Assembly: GCA_018266175.1 (NCBI GenBank)
Contig: JAFEAY010000028.1
Coordinates: forward strand, 1-64,000
Origin: Candidatus Dependentiae bacterium
Lineage (GTDB): Bacteria > Babelota > Babeliae > Babelales > RVW-14
Length of the DNA: 64,000 nucleotides
Direction: 5' to 3'
The notes below the pieces were generated by a model. That model was given only the letters and a program-made list of their open reading frames with translations, did no database searches and was not told the DNA's origin. Positions 25,422-33,943 of this stretch are shown here, piece by piece. The stretch's first letter is position 1. The number at the start of each line of letters is the position of its first letter. The position numbers and the translations under genes are program-made.

Positions 25422-27065
25422 ATGAAGAAATTGATGCTTTTTGCTCTGATTGCAATTAATGGCGCTTGGACAACCGATCGGCTGTTTGCCATGGACCAAT
25501 ACGTGGAATATAGCTCTGATGAAGAGGGGGAATTGAGTGATAATTATGGTGATAATTCTGATGCAAGTAATGAATTTTTAGATGTTATACCTGCATCACA
25601 AAACCGCCGTACTCCAAAAAAAGAAAAGAAAGAAAAAAAGAGTGATAATAAAAAACCGGGCAAAGGCGGCACCGACGTATTAGGTACTATTGTTGACACC
25701 GCAAAAGCTGCGTATGAGTTTGAACAAGCTCATCAAGATCAAATTATTTCGGGTGTCAAAACAGCTGTAGCCATTGGCGGAAAAATTGAGGAAGCTGCTG
25801 ATAAAGTGATTGGTGATGGTGATGGTGATCTTACATTCGAAGAAGTAAAAGCTTTTTTGAAAAAAATTGGAAAAGGTCTTGGGAAAGTAAAAAACCTTGT
25901 TGCTGGCGCATTTAAAAAAGATAAGCCCGTAGATAGTTTATCGAGTGACTCAGCTCCTGTAACACGCAGCACACGTCGTTCGGGTTCAAAGGAAGCTGCT
26001 TCAGGAATAGTTGATAAAGCTGCTGCAAAAGCAAAGAAAGCTTTAACTTCATTGAAATATCTTCTAGAGGGTGAGGTTGCGTACAGACTTCTTCAGCTTG
26101 AAAATACAAGAGATCAAGCACTTGAGCTGTTTATTCAAAACCATTCCGATTTACAAGCAGCTGTCCAACATTTATTGGATAGATTAAACGGCAAACACAT
26201 GCGCGGGTTACCAGATCGAGACATTAAGGTGCTTAATGAATTTATCGATGCGCTTACTGCAGCCCAAAACGGCGGTGAAGATTCTGGAGAAGTTGTTGTT
26301 GATGAGCACGATGATATTGATGTAATAGTGGATGGTAAAAATCTGCTTGATGTGGCTTACGGTGCGGAAGAATTTATTGACGAACATCAAGAAGAATTGC
26401 AAGCTGCAGGTGGATTTTTTGAGCGATTAATTGATTACCAAGATGCAGATGGAAAAATAACGGTTTCCGATATCCCAGAAATTTTGAAAGCATTAATCAA
26501 AAAAATTGGTAAAGTTAAAGGCTTGCTTGGAAAGCTTGGGAGCAAGAAAAAAGAAGCACCAAAGCGTTCTTTGAGACCAGACCCCGTTGATGATGCGGCC
26601 ATGGTTCAGGTTAAGAGTGGTTTACTTGCAATTGGTACACGTCTTCAACAGCTCAGCGTAGCTTTTGGTGTTTCTCCCAAAGAGTTACAACAGGTTATTA
26701 AGGGCATGGAAGTTGCCGAGTTACACAAGTATTTGAATGAAGGTGATGAAGAGCAGGATGTTTTATCTCTTAATGCTCAAATCGAAAAATATACAAAAAT
26801 GTGTGGTAGTCAGCGTACACCAGTTAACCCCCAAGCAATTGCTGAATGTCTCAAGGTTACCTTAGCATTTGCTACTCATTTGCAAGAAGCATGTTCAGTT
26901 GTTGAAGTTGTTGCTACAGGAGCACCACAAACCCGCTACGGTCGTTTTGCAAGCAAGATCAATTGCAGACGCGCGGCTGTTGGATTGGGAGTTTTAATTA
27001 CCGGTGTTACCGCTCTCTTGGCTGGTGGTGAGCAACTTGGCTGGTGGGATATTTATCCAGCATAG
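25422..27065 (+). CDS. exported acidic/basic protein with two EF-hand-like loops
   Basis: 547 aa from ATG 25422 (AGGAGAAGG site). Signal peptide, acidic N-terminus (YSSDEEGELSDN), basic patch (KKEKKEKKSDNKK), then two internal repeats. Each has an F(E/I)(Q/D)(A/E)HQ helix, a calcium-loop-like segment (GDGDGDLTFEE about 132; QDADGKITVSD about 341) and a KKIGKxKxL helix. In both loops position 1 lacks Asp, so binding may be weak. The C-terminus has a membrane segment (VGLGVLITGVTALLAGG), giving a tail-anchored topology after export. No family name fits. A terminator follows. Confidence 0.6.
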   Translation: MKKLMLFALIAINGAWTTDRLFAMDQYVEYSSDEEGELSDNYGDNSDASNEFLDVIPASQNRRTPKKEKKEKKSDNKKPGKGGTDVLGTIVDTAKAAYEFEQAHQDQIISGVKTAVAIGGKIEEAADKVIGDGDGDLTFEEVKAFLKKIGKGLGKVKNLVAGAFKKDKPVDSLSSDSAPVTRSTRRSGSKEAASGIVDKAAAKAKKALTSLKYLLEGEVAYRLLQLENTRDQALELFIQNHSDLQAAVQHLLDRLNGKHMRGLPDRDIKVLNEFIDALTAAQNGGEDSGEVVVDEHDDIDVIVDGKNLLDVAYGAEEFIDEHQEELQAAGGFFERLIDYQDADGKITVSDIPEILKALIKKIGKVKGLLGKLGSKKKEAPKRSLRPDPVDDAAMVQVKSGLLAIGTRLQQLSVAFGVSPKELQQVIKGMEVAELHKYLNEGDEEQDVLSLNAQIEKYTKMCGSQRTPVNPQAIAECLKVTLAFATHLQEACSVVEVVATGAPQTRYGRFASKINCRRAAVGLGVLITGVTALLAGGEQLGWWDIYPA

Positions 27066-27096
27066 TGCTGAGTGCTAAAATTAAGAATGATGTGAA

Positions 27097-27120
27097 GCCG
27101 GCGGAAACGCCGGCTTTTTT
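27097..27120 (+). terminator. rho-independent terminator
   Basis: GCCGGCG (27097-27103), GAAA loop, CGCCGGC (27108-27114), TTTTTT. A perfect stem with a tetraloop. It reaches the stop codon of the convergent gene. Confidence 0.93.
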
Positions 27121-29126
27121 CATGTTCGTTGCGGTGTAATCAAAGCAATATCTTGATGAGAAATTCCGGGTTCGAGGCTATACGAAAACCTTTTGCGTCC
27201 ATTTGGTTTAATGTATGCGGGGAGTTGAAAGTTTTGAAAGCTTTTTGATTGTTCTGCAAGCTGTGTAACGCGTGCAAAATGTGTCGTCATCAAGCTGATG
27301 CAGTTCTTGCTTTGTTCAAGCTTGCGTGCAAGCGAGCATGTTGCCTCTTCACCAATTACTGGTGAGCCGGTGCTTAAAACTTTATCAAAGGCAAAAAAGT
27401 GAAATATTTCAGGACCTTTTGCTTCCAGACTTTTTATAAAATCGTCAGCCTGCTCATCAGGTGTTCTGAGTTGTGATGCTTCAATTTTTTTATCATTATT
27501 TGGGTTCAGGTGTGTGACTATGTTGTGAAATGGTGTGAGCTGCATACTGCTTGCCGGCGCAATACCGCAGCTTTGTGCCATAAGCACAGCAAAGGTGACC
27601 TCTTTGAGCACCGTTGATTTGCCCCCGTTGTCTGGGCCGGTGATGACCGCATTGCGTGCAGGTGATCTTCCACCAAGTGTTACCGCGTGGGGGATAACTT
27701 TGTCTGTGCTGATAAATGGGTGCCAGACATCAGAGAGTGTTAAGACTGGCTTGGAGTCCTGTATAAATTCAACCAATGAAAAACGAGCTTTTTTATCAGA
27801 AGATTCTTTGCATAACTTGGCCAGTGACAAAAATGCATCAAGCTTGCCAACGCAGGTCAGCCCAGGGGCTAGGTCATCTTTTATTTGATTGATGAGGCGA
27901 TAGGCGCGCAATGTATTGCCATGAAGCCAAAATGTCGATGGTTGGCTTTGCAGCTCATCAGAAGAGAGCAGTTCTATAAATTCCTGAATCGCTGGGGTTT
28001 GACGTTTGAGTGTGTCAAAAAACAAACTTAAACATGTAAGTTCCTGGCAGTTGCGGAGGGCAGGATTTTCAGTAATGATGTTTTTGAGTTCGTGCATAAC
28101 ATTAACAACCTGCGCAGCATGTGCCATGAGACCATGTAGACCGTTTTCCAATAGAATGTGAGACCGGAACTTTTTAAAATAATCAAATGAGCAGGTGCCG
28201 CATATAATTCCGGTGATAATTGCGGTAAGCCCTCGAATGAGATTGTTGTCATATTTCCATACTTTTCCAACAAGCCATCCTCCCGCCTTCTTGCTTTGGT
28301 CAGCTTGTGTCGCAAGTTCGTGAGGAGTGTTGGCGTTGATGAGTTGTAAAATTCCGTAAGAGATCAACACGATAGAGGCAAAACCGGTTTTTGTCCCGAC
28401 TATCAGTTCCATGCTGCGGTCGTAGACGCTCAGCCCGTCAAGTGCTGGAGTATATTCGTTCAGTGGCTTGCCCAGAAGAGCCTCGTAATAGCAACGTCGT
28501 GTCGACTGTTTGAGAGGGTCTTTATTCCACCAGGAAAGCACAACGCTTTCAGATTGTGCAAGTGATCCAAGAAGTCTGTTTAAATTACCGAAAAGATCAT
28601 CATTATTTAAAATTGTTGAGATAACTTGTTGCCGTTCAAGAAGTGTTTGAACGTGTGAAATTGGATTTGCTAAAAGTTGGAATAGTGAAATTTTGCCCAG
28701 TTCGCTGGACGTTCGATCAATAATTGATGCTAAGTAGGTTTCTTTATTTGAATCTCCCTTGAAAAGGCTTAGATCGTGCCACGTGCTCAGGTCATCACCC
28801 AGGACATTGGGTACAATATTTTTGGTCTGCTCAGTTTCTTGGAAAAAATCAAACGCAAGAAGACGCTTTCTTTTCGCGCAAGGGTTGATGATGTCAGCCA
28901 GTGTGTGCTCTATAAATTTTTCAAACGATGGCTCTTCCCACCATGGCTCTTGCCACGAAAAGGTCTGCATATTAATTGCTGCAAGCTTTTGCAAGGTTGA
29001 GTTCGGTACTTGTTGCTCAAGTGACAGGCTTATTTTTTCTTGTATTTCATGGACAGAGGTGTTGGCCTCAGCGTGACTGATAAAAAATGATACAAAAATA
29101 ACGATGCTGTAAAAAATTGTAATCAT
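27120..29126 (-). CDS. membrane-bound MutS-like ATPase
   Basis: 668 aa. The C-terminal domain is MutS-type: Walker A ITGPDNGGKSTVLKEV (about 495-510; MutS has GPNMGGKST), AQSCGIAPA, then LMTTHFARVTQLAEQ (switch His). The Walker B equivalent FHFFAFDKVLSTGSP has DK where MutS has DE, so hydrolysis may be altered. The N-terminus is a signal or anchor segment, and two more membrane segments lie near 250 and 305. No mismatch-recognition domain is seen. Membrane MutS-like proteins of about 600 aa occur in other bacteria with unknown roles. Mismatch repair is unlikely. Confidence 0.8.
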   Translation of the reverse strand: MITIFYSIVIFVSFFISHAEANTSVHEIQEKISLSLEQQVPNSTLQKLAAINMQTFSWQEPWWEEPSFEKFIEHTLADIINPCAKRKRLLAFDFFQETEQTKNIVPNVLGDDLSTWHDLSLFKGDSNKETYLASIIDRTSSELGKISLFQLLANPISHVQTLLERQQVISTILNNDDLFGNLNRLLGSLAQSESVVLSWWNKDPLKQSTRRCYYEALLGKPLNEYTPALDGLSVYDRSMELIVGTKTGFASIVLISYGILQLINANTPHELATQADQSKKAGGWLVGKVWKYDNNLIRGLTAIITGIICGTCSFDYFKKFRSHILLENGLHGLMAHAAQVVNVMHELKNIITENPALRNCQELTCLSLFFDTLKRQTPAIQEFIELLSSDELQSQPSTFWLHGNTLRAYRLINQIKDDLAPGLTCVGKLDAFLSLAKLCKESSDKKARFSLVEFIQDSKPVLTLSDVWHPFISTDKVIPHAVTLGGRSPARNAVITGPDNGGKSTVLKEVTFAVLMAQSCGIAPASSMQLTPFHNIVTHLNPNNDKKIEASQLRTPDEQADDFIKSLEAKGPEIFHFFAFDKVLSTGSPVIGEEATCSLARKLEQSKNCISLMTTHFARVTQLAEQSKSFQNFQLPAYIKPNGRKRFSYSLEPGISHQDIALITPQRT

Positions 29127-29300
29127 AAAAAATACTGAATTTAAAGGTAAAAAGTCATCTATACGAGTGCTAAAAAGTTTAAAGAGAGAATTATGCTTTG
29201 TAAATGGGGTTTGTTTGTGATAGCATTTGCCTAATTTCTTTTCAGAACAGGTGTTTTTGAAGGGGTATATTTAAAAAAAATGACGTTATGAAAGGATGTC

Positions 29301-30071
29301 ATGCAAAGATTGCGACCGTTATTGTATTATTTTTTTATCGCCGGAACGCTTTTTACGGGGTCAGCAGGAGCAATGTTGGACGAGTATGCCGAGCCCTCTG
29401 TCCCTGCTATCGTTAAAAATTATAAGCCTCTTTCTCCCTTAGAATTGATGCTTTTAACCACACTGCGTGATCAAAATACCGACATGGCACTTTTTTCCGG
29501 AACGGTTCGTAACCTGACGCCATTTCTGGTCCAGCGTGTTTTTCAGTGTTTGGAGATGCAAGATGTTATTATTCAAACACCCGTTGCTCAGTCTATTGGT
29601 GCTGAACTAAAAAATAATATCGTACTGGTAACCGTCTTGCGTTCTGGTGATGCATTGCTTGAAGGTTTTCGCCGTTATTTACCTGATGCACCTGTTGGAA
29701 AAATTTTGGTGCAGCGTGATGAGCAGACATCAGAGCCCAATTACCTTTACCGTAAAGTTCCAAAGGCGTTTAAAAATAATAAGAAAATTGTGATTCTTGA
29801 GCCGATGATTGCAACCGGTGGTAGTCTTAGTATGGTTATTGAAATTTTGCTACACAATGGCGTTGCTCAAGAAAATATTATTGTTTCAAGTGTGGTTGCA
29901 GCCCCTGAAGGCTTACATAAACTTGCGGAAAAATTTCCTGAAATTTCTGTAACGGTACTGAGTATTGATGAAAAGCTTAACGAGAAAATGTTTATTGTTC
30001 CTGGGTTGGGCGATTTTGGTGATCGTTTTTATGGAACCGATGATTATGATGCAGATTCTGAGGACGATTAA
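29301..30071 (+). CDS. exported uracil-phosphoribosyltransferase-like protein
   Basis: 256 aa. A signal peptide (PLLYYFFIAGTLFTGSAGA) precedes a UPRT domain: VTVLRSGDALLEGF (UPRT VLRAG region), the PRPP loop ILEPMIATGGSL (DPMLATGGS in UPRT), and the uracil-binding end IDEKLNEKMFIVPGLGDFGDR. UPRT makes UMP from uracil and PRPP in the cytosol, so a secretion signal is strange. The first PRPP-loop residue is E in place of D. Either it is exported to use host substrates, or the hydrophobic start is a membrane anchor. AAAGGATGTC precedes the ATG. Confidence 0.82.
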   Translation: MQRLRPLLYYFFIAGTLFTGSAGAMLDEYAEPSVPAIVKNYKPLSPLELMLLTTLRDQNTDMALFSGTVRNLTPFLVQRVFQCLEMQDVIIQTPVAQSIGAELKNNIVLVTVLRSGDALLEGFRRYLPDAPVGKILVQRDEQTSEPNYLYRKVPKAFKNNKKIVILEPMIATGGSLSMVIEILLHNGVAQENIIVSSVVAAPEGLHKLAEKFPEISVTVLSIDEKLNEKMFIVPGLGDFGDRFYGTDDYDADSEDD

Positions 30072-30078
30072 AATTTAA

Positions 30079-30103
30079 TTGGGCCCTGAAATATGGGCCC
30101 TTA
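30079..30103. terminator. possible bidirectional terminator
   Basis: GGGCCC (30081-30086) and GGGCCC (30095-30100) form a stem between two convergent genes, but no strong T-run follows on either strand. Confidence 0.45.
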
Positions 30104-30118
30104 ATAGCATGGGGGTTA

Positions 30119-30817
30119 TCACCGTTTGCACGCAAGACCCTTTGGTCCTTTCCATGTTGCATCAGCACAAACCCAGTCACTTTTTCGCTCAAGCTCTTTT
30201 ATATCAATTTTTCCTGATTTTATAAGTTCAGATGGCAACCTTCGCCATGTCGAGCAATGAGTACACAGAATCCAATTGATAACTCGCGTATTGCTTTTTC
30301 GTGGTCGTTTATTCTCTTTTCCCCGCCGTCCTTTTTTTTCAAGCTCAAGCGTGACCTGAGTTGCTGCACAAACAGCAACACCATCAACAAAGAGCTTGTG
30401 TTCTTGCCAGTAGATATCATTACAGGTCCAGCGCGGATTGCTTTGAATTAAGCTAAAATCTTCAGTTTCAGGTATTACATGAATGGTTTTGCAGCTTGAG
30501 CAGGTCATAAGCCGTTTTCTTTCGGCTCGTATGCGCGCAGATTGTTCACGGCTAAATGCTTTACCTTCAGCCTTTTCTTCAAGTTCATATGGTTTGTGGC
30601 GTGCTTGATAGCATTCGTCATCAGTATCTTCATCGCTTGACTCCTCATAGGCAGTTGTCTGACACGTTGTATCATCAAGGTCCTTTGAGTACAAATCTAT
30701 GAGCAGGCGAAAACCCGGTTTACAGATTTCTGTTTGCATGGCAACTAGATCAGGAGTATGTGATAATCCCAAGAGCGGAACGAGTAAAACAAATAAGAAA
30801 TAATTCAACAATGGCAT
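30119..30817 (-). CDS. exported protein with two CW-type zinc fingers
   Basis: 232 aa. A signal peptide (LLNYFLFVLLVPLLGLS) and acidic stretch (ESSDEDTDDE) precede two copies of a CW-like module. The second is nearly canonical: W182, C185-x2-C188, WRRLP (191-195), W215-x-C217 and C230. The first keeps C106, C109, W130, C132, C150 but lacks the WRxLP. CW domains read methylated histone H3K4 in plants, animals and protists; I know of no bacterial function. A Lys/Arg stretch (KKGRRGKENKRPRKSNTR, 161-178) between them could act as a nuclear signal. This fits a host-nucleus-directed factor, by inference only. Confidence 0.75.
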   Translation of the reverse strand: MPLLNYFLFVLLVPLLGLSHTPDLVAMQTEICKPGFRLLIDLYSKDLDDTTCQTTAYEESSDEDTDDECYQARHKPYELEEKAEGKAFSREQSARIRAERKRLMTCSSCKTIHVIPETEDFSLIQSNPRWTCNDIYWQEHKLFVDGVAVCAATQVTLELEKKGRRGKENKRPRKSNTRVINWILCTHCSTWRRLPSELIKSGKIDIKELERKSDWVCADATWKGPKGLACKR

Positions 30818-31242
30818 GCAGTTCTTTCATGAGTAGATATTGCTACAATTTTCAAACACAAATATTTTTGTTTCATTTTGCGACAGTTTTCTTTGGGCCG
30901 GTTCAACTCAATTTATGCTGATTATCGACTTTTATTTATAGATAAAATGCATACTTGATAAATATTTTATTGATCCTGTAGAGTAAAAAAGATTACTTTT
31001 CTCAAGAAAATTGCGACGTAATGGGGGAGGAGGATTTTATACATGATAGTCGAAAAAATCAAATATTTTTCTTGCTATCATCATGATTCCTGTTTAATAC
31101 TTCGAAATAAGTTGTTTGTATAAAATTATTAAAACAGTTGTTGCCAAATAAGCCGGAGATAGGGAGTTTTAGAAAAAGCGAGAAAGAATTCTACGTTGAG
31201 TTTTTAGTGAAGTGTGGTTTCTTCAAATAAGGAGTGTAGATT
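30818..31242. other. 425-nt gap with a hairpin-spanned mini-gene
   Basis: No large gene. The notable part is a very strong ribosome site (GGGGGAGGAGG, 31023-31033) 9 nt before ATG 31043, described separately. The rest is A+T-rich; TATAAA at about 31118 may be part of a promoter for the gene at 31243, but I see no clear -35. Confidence 0.4.
31043..31123 (+). CDS. possible 26-residue small protein or leader peptide
   Basis: ATG 31043 opens 26 codons (starting MIVEKIKYF, three Cys/His-rich residues in CYHHDSC, ending NKLFV) before TAA. Its site GGGGGAGGAGG is among the strongest in the window. The start codon lies in an inverted repeat: ATGATAG (31043-31049) pairs with CTATCAT (31074-31080), with an inner GAAAAA/TTTTTC stem. 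It may be a regulated leader for the exported protein 120 nt downstream, or chance. Confidence 0.35.
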   Translation: MIVEKIKYFSCYHHDSCLILRNKLFV

Positions 31243-32145
31243 ATGAAGAACACAAGAAGCACCATGAAGTTGTTGCTCCTCAGTCTGACATTTGCTGCGA
31301 TTCATTTTTCAGCAAGTCCAATGCAGTGGATTGTTCAACCAAGCGAGCAAACAATTGAAGTAAGACAGCAAGCAATTTTAACATTACAAGAACAAATATC
31401 AGCAAGTTTAATTGAGCAGCGAAAAGTAGAAGCAGGGTGGATTTTTAGTAAACCCAAAGAAAGCGTTGAAGTGTTTTTTGCGGCAAATCCAACTCCTCAA
31501 GTACTGAGAGCTCTGTTTAATCTTGGCGAATATGGTCATGCATCAAATCATCTTCAAAACTTTTTAAACAGAAAAAATGATGACGCTGCAAAGCGGCATG
31601 CGTACAATTTGGCGACTACGCTTGCAATGGAAGGTTGCGCACCTGCGTTGTATCAATTAACCAGTTATTTAGCACGTTGCGTTGCTGTTGATCGCAGCTT
31701 AATGAGCCAAGAGTATATGGATAATGCTCTACATGTAGCGCTTATGGGTTTAGTTGCAACAGAGCACGCATCGCTTTGGTTTGAAAGTAATTTTGCAGAG
31801 AATCAAGAGCTTATGGCCCGTGTTGCAAAATCTAAAGCAGCCTTGCAAGCTCAGTATAATGAGTTTATAGAAATAGTACTCGGTCAAGCAAAAGCAGACA
31901 AAGAGTATTTGGCAGCTGCTTGCGCCAGCGTTGAAAAAATTATAACAAATGCCTGGGCTGCAAGTGATCCTGTCTGGCTTACTTTGGTAACATTTGATCG
32001 CTATCAAAATATTGGATTTGATCAGCTTACACAAGCTCAAGCAGATATTTTCAATGTGGTTGAAGCTCATGATCGCGCCGAACAACTTGTTCAAGCAGTA
32101 GAGCACGTTAAGGCAAATATGGGCCTTGTTGCTGAGCTAGAATAA
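31243..32145 (+). CDS. exported helical protein, start of the modular island
   Basis: 300 aa, not recognised. A signal peptide (LLLLSLTFAAIHFSAS) is followed by an all-helical region with runs suggesting TPR-like helical hairpins (ALFNLGEYGHASNHL, YNLATTLAMEGCAPALYQL), though no clear 34-residue period. AAGGAG lies 8 nt before the ATG. The next gene, 52 nt on, has a similar helical style (both have FNVVEAHD/FxxAQN-type segments near their ends), so the two may be distant relatives and co-transcribed. Confidence 0.6.
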   Translation: MKNTRSTMKLLLLSLTFAAIHFSASPMQWIVQPSEQTIEVRQQAILTLQEQISASLIEQRKVEAGWIFSKPKESVEVFFAANPTPQVLRALFNLGEYGHASNHLQNFLNRKNDDAAKRHAYNLATTLAMEGCAPALYQLTSYLARCVAVDRSLMSQEYMDNALHVALMGLVATEHASLWFESNFAENQELMARVAKSKAALQAQYNEFIEIVLGQAKADKEYLAAACASVEKIITNAWAASDPVWLTLVTFDRYQNIGFDQLTQAQADIFNVVEAHDRAEQLVQAVEHVKANMGLVAELE

Positions 32146-32197
32146 GAAATTTTAGGGTAAATAATAATTGATATTTTCCAGAATTAAAGGAGAACTC

Positions 32198-33742
32198 ATG
32201 AAGAAAATAGTTGTTCTTATGAGTGTAGGTTTGCTGACCTTGGGGAGCTATTCGTTTAGCATTGCAATGCAAGAGGATGATGGCTGGAATGATGATGGTT
32301 ATGGATTTTATGATTCACAGAGCTACGATTATGAAGATGAAGTAGAGGCGCTTGCTGGAAATATTGAACAGCTTTCATTTCAAGACGTAAAGCAAAAGAT
32401 GCAAGATTCTTTAAAGACCATAGAAACTCTGGGATTGAGTAAAACCATAGTGAATGAAATCATTGAGCAAGGTAAACGTAGGGGCGGCGGTCGAGTTTTG
32501 TCTGACGACATAAGGTTGTTAGAGGAAAAACGAGCAGCTGTTTCTGAAGAATTGATCGAGAGTATTAATGAAAGAAGAAGAACTTATCAAGAAGATGTAA
32601 ATTCTGCAAAGCAAAATTTACTCTATGATCTGAGTCAAAGAGTGGTTAAGCCAGTTGATAAAAAAGCTTTCGAAGCCAAGATGCGTGAAAATGCTCGGAT
32701 ACAAGATGAACTTTTCAGAGCAAAAGATCGAGTGTGTTCTGAAGAAGAAGAGATATTCTTAAATCTTGATAGACAACATGCTGCTTATCAAAAACAATTG
32801 ATGACAGGAAAGGTTAAGCTTGCTCCGCTTAATCTAGCAAGATCGTGTAAGCATGCAAAATGCTCTCAAATTGAAGTTCAAGACTCAGAAAGAGAAACGC
32901 TTGCTCACGCCTTGAATGCAGGAAAACTAGAAAAAGAAGAAATATTGCATGGCTTACAAGCTGAAGTTGCTCGTCGTAGAGCTGCGTTAATGAATCTTGC
33001 TTTTTCATCAGGTACTGTTATTAATATGGGTGAGTTTAAATTTAATAAACATTACCAAGTTTTGGCTGATCAATGCTTTAAAAGCCCTGAGGGAATCCAG
33101 TATGGATTAGACCTTGCTTTTAAAAGCGGCGATATTCTGGCCTTAATTACTTACAGTGATTACTTAAATCGATATTATGAAAGTAACTTTGTATTTGATT
33201 ATCTTGCATGGAAAGAGCTTTTATCAACATTGCTTTTAACCGGTATTCGTATCTCTCAAGATGCTCATGCGGTAGCGGCAGTTGATGCGTTTATTGATGC
33301 AATGGTGCAAGAACATTTACCAGTTGATACTCGTTTTGTTGCATGGAAGCAAAGCATGAATAAGTGGATCGGAAAAACTGATTTGCAATATGCTCAATTA
33401 TCACAAGAGGGCGTTTTGGCATACATGTCCAGAATCTGGGTTCCTCGTATGATCAATGCAATGAAGTCTGAAGCGCTTCCTTCTTTTCCAACCGTTCTAG
33501 CTCATGTTAAAGAAATTGTAGCTGCTATTGACCCAGCTTCAATGCCAACTCCTGCGGTTGTTTGCTGCTTAAATGGGAATGTCTCTTGGAATGCAAGCAA
33601 AGCTTTAGAAGAAGCGTTCAGAATGTTTGATTTTGCGCAGAACAGACAAGAAGGACTTGAGATAGTACTTCATCAGTTTGAATCTTGCAAAAATTGGACC
33701 GATTTTATGACCAATGTTTTAGGCGTTGTTGTTCCTAAATAA
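32198..33742 (+). CDS. exported coiled-coil protein of unknown function
   Basis: 514 aa from ATG 32198 (AAAGGAGAA site); an in-frame ATG 30 nt earlier has none. Signal peptide (VLMSVGLLTLGSYSFSIA), a short acidic D/Y-rich stretch, a charged helical region about 75-270 with coiled-coil character, and a helical C-terminal half. I see no catalytic motif. It follows the previous gene by 52 nt and is closed by a strong terminator. Confidence 0.6.
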   Translation: MKKIVVLMSVGLLTLGSYSFSIAMQEDDGWNDDGYGFYDSQSYDYEDEVEALAGNIEQLSFQDVKQKMQDSLKTIETLGLSKTIVNEIIEQGKRRGGGRVLSDDIRLLEEKRAAVSEELIESINERRRTYQEDVNSAKQNLLYDLSQRVVKPVDKKAFEAKMRENARIQDELFRAKDRVCSEEEEIFLNLDRQHAAYQKQLMTGKVKLAPLNLARSCKHAKCSQIEVQDSERETLAHALNAGKLEKEEILHGLQAEVARRRAALMNLAFSSGTVINMGEFKFNKHYQVLADQCFKSPEGIQYGLDLAFKSGDILALITYSDYLNRYYESNFVFDYLAWKELLSTLLLTGIRISQDAHAVAAVDAFIDAMVQEHLPVDTRFVAWKQSMNKWIGKTDLQYAQLSQEGVLAYMSRIWVPRMINAMKSEALPSFPTVLAHVKEIVAAIDPASMPTPAVVCCLNGNVSWNASKALEEAFRMFDFAQNRQEGLEIVLHQFESCKNWTDFMTNVLGVVVPK

Positions 33743-33789
33743 GAACACATTGAGATAATTAAAGAAATTTAATACCTCAAATTTCTAAA

Positions 33790-33828
33790 AAAGGCGTCTT
33801 CCCTGGGTAAGGGAGGTCGCCTTTTTTT
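33790..33828 (+). terminator. rho-independent terminator
   Basis: AAAGGCG (33790-33796) and CGCCTTT with an inner CCCT/AGGG stem, then seven T. Confidence 0.88.
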
Positions 33829-33943
33829 ACTTTTTTTCTATCAAACCCTTGATTTTGTATTTACTATTAGTGTTATATTTGAAATAGAAAGTAGTATTTT
33901 TGTTAAATATGTAAGTCTAATAGTAAATAAGGAGAGGGGTTTT

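Noticed and set aside
27120-29126. Assignment as mismatch-repair MutS
   Set aside because: No mismatch-binding domain, membrane segments present, and Walker B changed.
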